Source: Firmicutes bacterium UBA5499 (GTDB lineage: Bacteria > Bacillota > DTU084). From it: a stretch of 7,059 bases of DNA. Both the position numbers and the translations under genes were made by a program. This document shows, one piece after another, positions 1 to 5,456 of the stretch (the stretch's first letter is position 1; the number at the start of each line of letters is the position of its first letter). The notes beneath the pieces were generated by a model. That model saw only the letters and a list, made by a program, of their open reading frames with translations, was not told the origin of the DNA and searched no databases. Where the stretch lies: positions 351 to 7,409 of the forward strand of contig DIPB01000107.1 in the NCBI GenBank assembly GCA_002426275.1, written 5' to 3'.

Positions 1-138
1 ATCGGCGATTTCGCCATCCGCTACGGTTACGGCAGGATGATGATGGACATTACTGCGGTTTCGGTGATTATCTTGCTGGCGCTGGTGTTCTTGCTGCAAG
101 GAACCGGCAACTTCATCCTCAAAAAAATTTCCCACTAA
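1..138 (+). CDS. metI: MetI-type methionine ABC transporter permease, C-terminal end only
   Basis: The first 45 codons in frame 1 end at a TAA at 136-138 and give the tail of an inner-membrane permease. The opening residues IGDFAIRYGYGR match the conserved end of the MetI family, where a GDFAIRYGY-type motif precedes the last transmembrane helix. A hydrophobic helix follows (about residues 20-33, VSVIILLALVFLLQ) and then a short basic tail, KKISH. In the known system MetI forms the channel with the ATPase MetN and receives substrate from MetQ. The next gene is a MetQ homologue, which supports the call. Most of the gene, and metN if present, lie outside the window. Confidence 0.88.
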   Translation: MGDFAIRYGYGRMMMDITAVSVIILLALVFLLQGTGNFILKKISH

Positions 139-248
139 CCAATAGTTCAGCGGTTGAACGTTTGTGCTCGGGAGAAATGGCACGTTCTGGCAACGTTGCC
201 GTTCACCATATTGTTTCAAAAAGGAAAAAAGAAAGGAAGATATCGATC
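139..248 (+). other. Structured metI-metQ spacer with a 12-base palindrome
   Basis: This 110-base gap is long for an ABC operon and can fold. GGTTGAACG at 152-160 can pair with CGTTCACC at 200-207 with one bulged base. GTTCA at 145-149 can pair with TGAAC at 155-159. GTGC at 164-167 can pair with GCAC at 180-183. A perfect palindrome, GGCAACGTTGCC, lies at 189-200. None of these is followed by a T tract, so I do not call a terminator. The pairing could stabilise the 3' end of metI mRNA or help set higher MetQ expression; that is inference. I do not recognise a SAM riboswitch or T-box. Confidence 0.4.
232..240 (+). promoter_or_regulatory. Ribosome binding site that fixes the metQ start
   Basis: AAAGGAAGA ends 8 bases before the ATG at 249. 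This favours 249 over in-frame upstream starts from position 162, which would add a non-signal-like extension and place the lipoprotein signal internally. Confidence 0.75.
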
Positions 249-1145
249 ATGGAAAAAAAGCTCCTTAAAAAAGGCGCGATTCCCCTGCTGGCGGGAATCA
301 TCGGCCTTTCACTGCTGTTTGCTTCCTGCTCCCCCAAGGACAAAGAAAGTAAGGGTTCCGGAGAAAAGAAGATTATCACCGTCAATGTCGCCTCGCGATA
401 CGACAGCGTAAAGATTTGGGAGGCGCTCAACAAGATTCTGGAGCCTGATAACATCAAAGTGGTCAACAAGGCTTACGACGCCTCTGTCAACTTGAACGAC
501 TTGCTGATCGCGGGCGACGTTGACCTGAACGTCGCACAACACTACGCTGCCATTGAGTACTTCAAGGCTTCCAGCGACAAATATGCCGACCTGGTCGCTC
601 TGGGCGACATCCACATTTCCACCATCGACTTGTATTCCAACAAGTACGACTCGGTTGACGCGCTGCCAGCCGGCGCGACCATCGCCATTCCCAACGACGT
701 GATGAACGGCGGCCGCGCGCTGACTGTTCTCGACAAAGAAGGTATTATAAAGCTCAACGACGATTACAAAGGCTTCCCCGACGAAAAAAATATCGTGGAA
801 AATCCTAAAAACCTGAAGTTCAAGAAGGTCGACTCCAGCTCCATGATCCGCGTTCTGGACGACGTGGACGCCGGCTTCGCCTATTCGCTCAACGCGGTAG
901 ACGCCGGCCTCAACCCAGCCGTTGATCCCATTTTGAAGGATACGCTGGATCTGAAGAACAATCCCACCCAGAAGCAGTTTATCATCGTGTTCACCGGCGT
1001 GAAGGGCGACGAGAACAACGAGGTATACAAGAAGATCATCCAGGCCTACCATTCCGAGGAGATCTACAAAGTCTATAAAGAAGTGTTCAAGGGCGGCAAC
1101 ATCCCAGTCGACAACGGCGAACCCGTCGATCTGAGCAAATACTAA
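249..1145 (+). CDS. metQ: MetQ/NlpA-family substrate-binding lipoprotein
   Basis: This 298-residue protein is the usual length for the MetQ/NlpA (lipoprotein_9) family, which delivers methionine or a related amino acid to the MetNI transporter. The N-terminus is a lipoprotein signal: basic residues (MEKKLLKK), a hydrophobic stretch, then F-A-S-C with the acylated cysteine at Cys27 and a hydrophilic KDKES-type linker. Family landmarks are A-Q-H at 96-98 (usually F-Q-H), LYSNKYDSVDALPAGA followed by IPND at 147-150, N-G-G-R-A-L at 153-158 with the expected Arg156, and SLNAVDAGLNP with Asn215. The gene follows metI, supporting an operon. Departures from the common consensus (FQH to AQH, PMGLYS to TIDLYS, NDPTN to NDVMN) leave the exact ligand uncertain. 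The family assignment is firm; methionine specificity is inferred. Confidence 0.92.
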   Translation: MEKKLLKKGAIPLLAGIIGLSLLFASCSPKDKESKGSGEKKIITVNVASRYDSVKIWEALNKILEPDNIKVVNKAYDASVNLNDLLIAGDVDLNVAQHYAAIEYFKASSDKYADLVALGDIHISTIDLYSNKYDSVDALPAGATIAIPNDVMNGGRALTVLDKEGIIKLNDDYKGFPDEKNIVENPKNLKFKKVDSSSMIRVLDDVDAGFAYSLNAVDAGLNPAVDPILKDTLDLKNNPTQKQFIIVFTGVKGDENNEVYKKIIQAYHSEEIYKVYKEVFKGGNIPVDNGEPVDLSKY

Positions 1146-1203
1146 AGGCAACCCGTCTCACGGTAAAAACGCGCTGTGAAAAAAGCTCGCAGACAAGTAA
1201 GCC

Positions 1204-1257
1204 GCTTTGACAATCCGATCGAGTCGCCTCGTTACGATTCTACACGATTGTCAAAGC
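1204..1257. repeat. 12-base perfect inverted repeat in the metQ-amidohydrolase gap
   Basis: GCTTTGACAATC at 1204-1215 is matched exactly by its reverse complement, GATTGTCAAAGC, at 1246-1257, leaving a 30-base centre. Each arm contains a TTGACA, one on each strand, but I find no convincing -10 box at 16-18 bases from either. There is no T tract after the right arm, so it is not a typical intrinsic terminator. Possible roles are a paired operator or an RNA stem ending the metQ transcript. The surrounding gap, 1146-1376, holds no gene that I can support. Confidence 0.6.
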
Positions 1258-1277
1258 AAGCTTGGCGAGCGGTTGTC

Positions 1278-1283
1278 TAGAAT
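1278..1283 (+). promoter_or_regulatory. Possible -10 element for the amidohydrolase gene
   Basis: TAGAAT differs from TATAAT by one base and lies about 95 bases upstream of the amidohydrolase ATG. No good -35 box is found at the right distance; TTGTCA at 1248-1253 is 24 bases away. This is a weak candidate only. Confidence 0.2.
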
Positions 1284-1304
1284 AATGTCCTCGCGTTACA
1301 ACTT

Positions 1305-1356
1305 CGCGCCGCTCCTTTTAGCGGCGCGACCGATAGTGCATAAGTGCACAGTCGCG
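1305..1356 (+). promoter_or_regulatory. Two overlapping, mutually exclusive hairpins in the amidohydrolase leader
   Basis: Hairpin A pairs CGCGCCGCT (1305-1313) with AGCGGCGCG (1320-1328) around the six-base loop CCTTTT. Hairpin B pairs CGCGAC (1325-1330) with GTCGCG (1351-1356) and contains an inner stem, GTGCA (1336-1340) with TGCAC (1345-1349), around TAAG. The two share bases 1325-1328 and so cannot both form fully. Hairpin B ends six bases before the ribosome binding site. This arrangement resembles an attenuator or translational switch, but I recognise no known riboswitch class. The pairing is seen in the sequence; the regulatory role is inference. Confidence 0.4.
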
Positions 1357-1361
1357 AATTG

Positions 1362-1369
1362 AAGGGGGT
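1362..1369 (+). promoter_or_regulatory. Ribosome binding site that fixes the amidohydrolase start
   Basis: AAGGGGGT sits 7 bases before the ATG at 1377. It selects this start over an in-frame upstream codon at 1344, whose extension would lie within the hairpin region. Confidence 0.75.
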
Positions 1370-1376
1370 CAATCGT

Positions 1377-2969
1377 ATGAGCATAGCGGACAAAATCTTT
1401 CTTAACGGAAACATCTACACCTTGACCGCCGAAGGCCAAAAGGTTTCGGCGCTGGCGGTTTACGACGGCAAAATTGTAGCGATTGGAAGCGATGAAGAGA
1501 TTAAGGCCATTCCCGCCAAAGAGACGGTCGATCTGGATGGCAAAACGGTATTGCCAGGCTTCATCAACACGCACTGCCATATATCGGATTTCGCCGAAAA
1601 CAGCAGAAAAATCAATCTGGAGAAAGCGACGTCCATTCAGAATGTCATCGACCTGCTTAAAGAGGGTCTTAAGCATACAGCCCCGGGCGACTGGCTTAAC
1701 GGCTTCCAGCTCAATCTGCTGACCCTTGACGAGCGCAGGCTGCCCGACCGCTGGGAGCTGGATCGCGTTTCCACAGAGGTGCCGGTGTTCATCAGCAGCA
1801 TTTGCAAACATAATTTTATTGTCAACAGCAAGGCGCTCGAGCTGGCGGGCATTAACCGCAGTTTCCTGGGAACGCCCGAGGGAGAGTTCGCGGAGTTTGA
1901 CCAGAGCGGCGAGCCGACGGGACGCCTGAAAGAGCATGGGTTGCTCAAATATTTCAACGCCGTGATGCCTCCGCTGCTTGGCAACCGTCAAACCAAGCTG
2001 GATGTGCTGGAGGAATCGCTGCTGAATTATGCCGCGCAAGGCTTCACCACCGTCCACAGCTTCAACGGCTTTAGCCACAGCGACCTGGAACAGCCGAAGT
2101 TTTATCAGGAGCTGGACGCGCAGGGCAGGCTGCCCGTCCGGGTGATCTTGAACAATCAGCTTGGAACCCACCGTCCGGACGACATCATCTCGGGATTTGG
2201 CAGCGATAAAGTTAAATACGGAGCGGTTAAATTCTTTGCCGACGGCAGCCTGATCCAATGGTCCGCTTACCTGAAGGAAAATTACAGCGACAGGGAAGGT
2301 TACCGCGGCATCCTGATCCACGACGAACAGGAACTTTACGAAGGAATCAAAAGGGCGTACGAGGACGGGAACGATATAGCCGTCCATGTCATCGGCGACG
2401 GCGCCGTTGAGGCGGTGCTGGATATCATTGAGCGCATTTACGATCCTTCAAAGAAGCAGCGGTTTCGCCTGATCCATTGCACGCTGACCGCGCCCGAGCA
2501 ATGGGAGCGGATTGCGAAATACGCGGTCATCATCGACACGCAGCCGATATTTATGCCCATCGTAGGGCCGCTGGGAGAGTTGAGACTGGGTGCGGAGCGG
2601 GCCAAGCATATGCTGACGATCAAGTCCTGGCTGGATCGCGGCATCATCGTCACTGGCAGCGACGACTCTCCCATTTGCGACAACAACCCCTTCGTGGGCA
2701 TTCGGTTCGCGGTTTTGCGGGAAACGGCGTTCGACGGCGAGATTGTCTCTCCCTGGGAACGCATCAGCGTGTATGATGCGGTCAAACTGTATACGGTCAA
2801 CGCGGCTTACAGCTCGCGCGAACAGCACGTTAAGGGAACGGTTGAGGAAGGGAAGTATGCCGACCTGATCGTTCTGGACAGAGATATCTTCAATATCCCT
2901 CCGAAGGAAATCAGTGAAATCAAAGTGTTGGAAAACTACTTAGGCGGAAACGCCGTGCTTGGCCACTGA
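1377..2969 (+). CDS. YtcJ-like metal-dependent amidohydrolase (amidohydrolase 3 family)
   Basis: This 530-residue protein has the full length and layout of YtcJ-like members of the amidohydrolase superfamily (Amidohydro_3). These hydrolyse C-N bonds in N-acyl, formamide or cyclic amide substrates. The N-terminal beta-sandwich gives IFLNGNIYTL and the D-G-K-T-V-L-P-G-F-I-N lead into the metal motif H66-C-H68. Other expected active-site positions are Lys285 in A-V-K-F-F-A-D-G-S, His337 in VHVIGDGA, His367 in RLIHCTL and Asp429 in TGSDDSP. The end has the family signature GTVEEGKYADLIVLDRD, which returns to the small sandwich domain. There is no signal peptide, so it is probably cytoplasmic. The metal-binding set looks intact. 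The true substrate cannot be read from the sequence; the neighbouring transporter and peptidase genes suggest an amino-acid derivative or peptide-like compound. Confidence 0.9.
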   Translation: MSIADKIFLNGNIYTLTAEGQKVSALAVYDGKIVAIGSDEEIKAIPAKETVDLDGKTVLPGFINTHCHISDFAENSRKINLEKATSIQNVIDLLKEGLKHTAPGDWLNGFQLNLLTLDERRLPDRWELDRVSTEVPVFISSICKHNFIVNSKALELAGINRSFLGTPEGEFAEFDQSGEPTGRLKEHGLLKYFNAVMPPLLGNRQTKLDVLEESLLNYAAQGFTTVHSFNGFSHSDLEQPKFYQELDAQGRLPVRVILNNQLGTHRPDDIISGFGSDKVKYGAVKFFADGSLIQWSAYLKENYSDREGYRGILIHDEQELYEGIKRAYEDGNDIAVHVIGDGAVEAVLDIIERIYDPSKKQRFRLIHCTLTAPEQWERIAKYAVIIDTQPIFMPIVGPLGELRLGAERAKHMLTIKSWLDRGIIVTGSDDSPICDNNPFVGIRFAVLRETAFDGEIVSPWERISVYDAVKLYTVNAAYSSREQHVKGTVEEGKYADLIVLDRDIFNIPPKEISEIKVLENYLGGNAVLGH

Positions 2970-2991
2970 TTTTATCCAGACGCAAACCGGT

Positions 2992-3017
2992 TTGTTTTAA
3001 GTTGGAAATTAAAACAA
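2992..3017. promoter_or_regulatory. Operator-like 9-base inverted repeat before the peptidase gene
   Basis: TTGTTTTAA at 2992-3000 is matched exactly by TTAAAACAA at 3009-3017 with an 8-base spacer. It overlaps the end of a second palindrome, CAAACCGGTTTG, at 2983-2994. The AT-rich dyad stands out in a GC-rich background and ends just before the ribosome binding site. It could bind a dimeric repressor or form a weak RNA stem. It lacks the GC-rich stem expected of an intrinsic terminator for the upstream gene. Confidence 0.4.
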
Positions 3018-3019
3018 TT

Positions 3020-3027
3020 GGAAAGGA
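3020..3027 (+). promoter_or_regulatory. Ribosome binding site that fixes the peptidase start
   Basis: GGAAAGGA precedes the ATG at 3039 with about 11 bases of spacing. An in-frame TTG at 3018 would overlap this site and is rejected as the start. Confidence 0.65.
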
Positions 3028-3038
3028 CGATAAGCAAA

Positions 3039-4337
3039 ATGAGCTTAAGCGACGTAGAGGATACGTTGAAGCTGCTCTCCGCGATGGAAGGCATTTCGGG
3101 GCTTGCCGACGCCGATCGCCACATCATCCGCGCCAAGAGCGACGCCTTGCCCGCTCTGGTCAAGGGAGTTTCTAAACTTTGGGAACAGATCGGAAGAAAG
3201 GAAACGCTCTCGGACGATGAGCTGCGGGCTGTTTACGCCGTGCTGCGCGCCAGCGGCGCCGGAGAGGTGGCGCCTTTTGAGCGGTTGCTGCGCGCTTTGA
3301 AGGCGCGGATTGACGAGGGGCTCTTGTCTGCCGAGGAGCTGTACCGTTGGGGCGTAGAGCTCGATCGTCTCTCGCCCAGAGTTCCCGGAACCACAGCCAT
3401 GGACCAAGGTTCGGACTACATTGCCCACAAGCTGCAGTCTTTTGGCATTGAGGCTCTGCGCGAGCCCATCAACTTCAGAGGCGTGTTTTTCCACGAGTGG
3501 TCTTTTGAAATCACCTCTCCGGAAAAAAGAAGTTTTGTCAGCTTCCCGGAAAACAATGTCGGCTTTGGGGAGATCAGCTCCGAGCTGGTTGACATCGGAC
3601 GCGGCCGGGAAGAGGATTATGCCGGCAAAGACGTGAAAGGAAAACTGCTGCTCATGAATTGGGGCGAGCTATGGGAACATGAAGGCCCCTGCGCTCTGCG
3701 GCAGCGATATGGGCTGCTTCACCTCTACGATTTGGCGTACCAGCACGGCGCGGCAGGCATCGCCGGGTATTTTACGGACACACCCGGCAACACGCTGCGG
3801 CTTTTAGAACCGGGGATCAGGCCCACCGGCGGCAGCAATATTCCCGGTCCGGCGGAAAGCGGCCCCCATAACGGCTTCGCCATACCAGCGCTCAACATCG
3901 GACGCCAGGACGCGCTGGCCTTAAAGGAGCTGCTTGCATCTGGCCCGGCCGCCGCGCGCTTGGTGGTCAAGGGCGTACGAAAGGTATCGACCACCGATAT
4001 TGTGGCTGGCTTTCTCCCGGGACGCAGCAGCCAGACCATCGCCGTCGGCTCTCATTCCTGCACCGCTTTCGAAGGCGCTGTATGCGATACAGTCGGCGTT
4101 GTGGGAACGCTTGCGCTGGCAAAGTATTTTGCCTCCCTTCCTGCCGAGAAGCGCGAAAAGTCCATGCTGTTCTTCTTCGACAGCTTCCATGTGTGGGGCA
4201 ACTGCTGCCAGACCGCGCTTACGCTGTTTGCCCGGCGCCCCGAGCTTACCGCGCGCGTTGAAGCATTAGTCTCAAATTTCGCCGAGATGTTGAGTTCAGG
4301 TTTCAATGACAGCCCTTTGCTCGAATCCCGCCCTTGA
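3039..4337 (+). CDS. Divergent M28-type (PA-domain) peptidase, C-terminus lost at a junction
   Basis: The 432-codon frame looks like a divergent member of the M28 zinc aminopeptidase group. Residues 1-110 are helical and charged. The R-V-P-G-T segment near 114-118 starts the peptidase-like core. The middle (about 150-310) resembles a PA-type insert, with D-V-K-G-K-L-L-L, H-G-A-A-G-I-A-G-Y and a later I-P-A-L-N-I-G. The metal-binding core begins with V-G-S-H339-S-C-T-A-F-E-G-A-V-C-D350. Then comes FFFDSFH384VWG, where canonical M28 enzymes have the Glu-Glu pair. Homology seems to stop near residue 408 (position 4260), within the catalytic domain and probably more than 100 residues short. The last 25 or so codons are antisense to a different gene. 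There is no signal peptide. As present it is unlikely to be a complete enzyme. His-x-Cys in place of His-x-Asp makes activity doubtful even for a full copy. Confidence 0.7.
   Translation: MSLSDVEDTLKLLSAMEGISGLADADRHIIRAKSDALPALVKGVSKLWEQIGRKETLSDDELRAVYAVLRASGAGEVAPFERLLRALKARIDEGLLSAEELYRWGVELDRLSPRVPGTTAMDQGSDYIAHKLQSFGIEALREPINFRGVFFHEWSFEITSPEKRSFVSFPENNVGFGEISSELVDIGRGREEDYAGKDVKGKLLLMNWGELWEHEGPCALRQRYGLLHLYDLAYQHGAAGIAGYFTDTPGNTLRLLEPGIRPTGGSNIPGPAESGPHNGFAIPALNIGRQDALALKELLASGPAAARLVVKGVRKVSTTDIVAGFLPGRSSQTIAVGSHSCTAFEGAVCDTVGVVGTLALAKYFASLPAEKREKSMLFFFDSFHVWGNCCQTALTLFARRPELTARVEALVSNFAEMLSSGFNDSPLLESRP
4255..4275. other. Breakpoint where two convergent genes are both cut
   Basis: On the plus strand the M28-like frame changes here from G/C-ending codons (CTT ACC GCG CGC GTT) to GCA TTA GTC TCA AAT and loses family resemblance. 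On the minus strand the secreted coiled-coil protein becomes the antisense of the peptidase at the same place. No direct repeat, IS end, att-like site or terminator is visible. The exact base is uncertain by about 10 to 20 positions. An assembly chimera and a genuine rearrangement both fit. Confidence 0.65.
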
Positions 4338-4495
4338 TTTACACTCTCCCTCAGCTCTTCCAGTTTTGCTCTCTTTAAGGTTAATTCCTGCAGCTTAGCC
4401 TGCAACACCAGCTCCAGGCCTTCTTGTTCGCCGGCCAGGCCGATTTGCCACACCAGCGCGCACAGAGCAAGCAGGAAAAAACATGTCCTTTTCAT
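4265..4495 (-). CDS. Small secreted coiled-coil protein, truncated at the junction
   Basis: The frame starts at the ATG 4495-4493, five bases after a strong GGAGGAGGA site at 4509-4501 and 32 bases after the PorV-like gene. The product begins with a clear Sec signal peptide, MKRT followed by FFLLALCALVWQIGLAG, cleaved near residue 22. A charged helical region follows, rich in Leu, Glu, Lys and Gln (LELVLQAKLQELTLKRAKLEELRES), typical of a coiled coil. A tail around K-P-E-L-N-I-S-A-K-F leads to the junction. The frame stays open to a stop at 4052, but beyond about 4265 it only reads antisense to the peptidase core, so that part is not supported. I do not recognise a family. Its place in the operon suggests a periplasmic or envelope partner of the PorV-like protein; that is inference. 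Confidence 0.6.
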
Positions 4496-4527
4496 TCTGC
4501 TCCTCCTCCACGGTTTAATGCCACTCG

Positions 4528-5433
4528 TTAAAAAACGTACGAGAGCGTCAGCTGATTAGTGCCCTGGAGTTCATGAAAAGCATAGCTAAAATCCAGCTGC
4601 CAGTTGCGCAAAAGATAGCCCAAGCCAAAACTGAACTGGCCGTTGTTGCATCCCGCGCGCAATGCCAAACTGTCAGCCACTATTCTCTCCAAACCCAAAT
4701 GGTATGTCTGTCTCATGCCGTCGGTTTTACTGAGATCAAATGCGACCAGCGTTGTCTCGTCCGGAGCGTATGACAGACCGATCGACAGCTCGCGGGGCAA
4801 ACGCTCCGTCAAATTTGAAGCGAACCAAGCTGAAGCTTCCCAATCATACTGGTTTTTGTCTCCCTTATGGAAGCTGGCCAAGCTGCGAGCAGCAATTCCC
4901 AAAGTTAACTGCGGCGTCAGCGGAACCTGCGCTCCGAAATCCAAATCGACGCCTCTGATCTCTGATTGCATTTCCGCTGCAGCCAGGTGAAATCTATAGT
5001 AGCTGAGACGGCCGCCATAGAGGATAGTTTGCTTTCTGCCGCCGAGCCGCACGTCGGCGCTCGCTCCATAGCTGACGCCAAAGGCCTTTTCAGCAAAAGG
5101 AAAGCCCGCCGCCTCTTGAAAGTCCCGTACAGCCGCGTCAAAGCCTAGGGCGCCGTGGGACAGGGGCAAAACTCCCGCCCAAAATGTGGTGGGAATCGGC
5201 ATCCCGTACGGCGAATAGCCGGTCATGGCTAGCTGCGGAAAGGTCAATCTATAAAGGCCCGCCGGATTCCACCACATGGCTGAATAGTCGTCCGCCACGG
5301 CTGTAAAAGCTTCTCCCATGCTGACGGCCCGCGTCCCGAAATCAGCGCGGGCGAAAGCCGCCCGGCAAATACTCCCCGCGCTGAAGAAAAGACAGCCGCT
5401 GAATAACAATGCTAAGCTTACTTTCCTTTTCAT
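4528..5433 (-). CDS. PorV/PorQ-like outer-membrane beta-barrel protein
   Basis: This 301-residue protein starts at the ATG 5433-5431, seven bases after GGGAGGAA (5448-5441). A GTG two codons earlier is less well placed. It has a signal peptide (MKRKVSLALLFSGCLFFSAG, cleaved near residue 25). Then comes the PorV/UPF0164 family signature: G33-T-R-A-V-S-M-G-E-A-F-T-A-V-A-D-D at 33-49 and W-W-N-P-A-G-L at 54-60. The rest alternates short beta-strand-like segments, and the protein ends in an aromatic residue (LTLSYVF), as outer-membrane barrels do. In Bacteroidota, PorV shuttles T9SS cargo to the surface; related proteins occur in many FCB and candidate phyla. The upstream gene ends in a T9SS/FlgD-like domain, which makes a secretion partnership attractive but unproven. 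Confidence 0.8.
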   Translation of the reverse strand: MKRKVSLALLFSGCLFFSAGSICRAAFARADFGTRAVSMGEAFTAVADDYSAMWWNPAGLYRLTFPQLAMTGYSPYGMPIPTTFWAGVLPLSHGALGFDAAVRDFQEAAGFPFAEKAFGVSYGASADVRLGGRKQTILYGGRLSYYRFHLAAAEMQSEIRGVDLDFGAQVPLTPQLTLGIAARSLASFHKGDKNQYDWEASAWFASNLTERLPRELSIGLSYAPDETTLVAFDLSKTDGMRQTYHLGLERIVADSLALRAGCNNGQFSFGLGYLLRNWQLDFSYAFHELQGTNQLTLSYVF

Positions 5434-5440
5434 AATCACA

Positions 5441-5448
5441 TTCCTCCC
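5441..5448 (-). promoter_or_regulatory. Ribosome binding site that fixes the PorV-like start
   Basis: GGGAGGAA on the minus strand lies 7 bases before the ATG at 5433, within the 23-base gap after the upstream gene. It favours this ATG over the GTG at 5439, which would be one base from the site. Confidence 0.75.
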
Positions 5449-5456
5449 GCAAGATG

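Noticed and set aside
309..1151. Long minus-strand open frame (280 codons) opposite metQ
   Set aside because: It lies wholly antisense to a well-supported MetQ gene, its composition (rich in Val, Asp and Gln) reflects the complement of GAC/AAC/GTC codons, and no ribosome binding site or recognisable domain is seen.
1204..1257. Inverted repeat as an intrinsic terminator for metQ or as a sigma70 promoter
   Set aside because: No T tract follows the right arm, and the TTGACA in each arm has no -10 box at 16-18 bases. TACGAT at 1233-1238 is 20 bases away.
1296..2387. Long minus-strand open frame (363 codons) opposite the amidohydrolase
   Set aside because: It is the shadow of a conserved enzyme with an intact active-site set; its protein has no recognisable motif and no fitting start region.
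2983..3000. Palindrome CAAACCGGTTTG followed by TTTTAA as a terminator of the amidohydrolase gene
   Set aside because: The palindrome has no loop bases and would give at most a four-base stem, and the T run is too short.
4052..4264. Continuation of the minus-strand secreted protein to the stop at 4052
   Set aside because: This part is exactly antisense to the conserved metal-binding core of the M28-like protein. A natural overlap of almost 290 bases between two convergent genes is much less likely than a breakpoint.
4255..4275. Mobile element insertion as the cause of the junction
   Set aside because: No terminal inverted repeats, target-site duplication, transposase or integrase fragment, or tRNA end is visible on either side.
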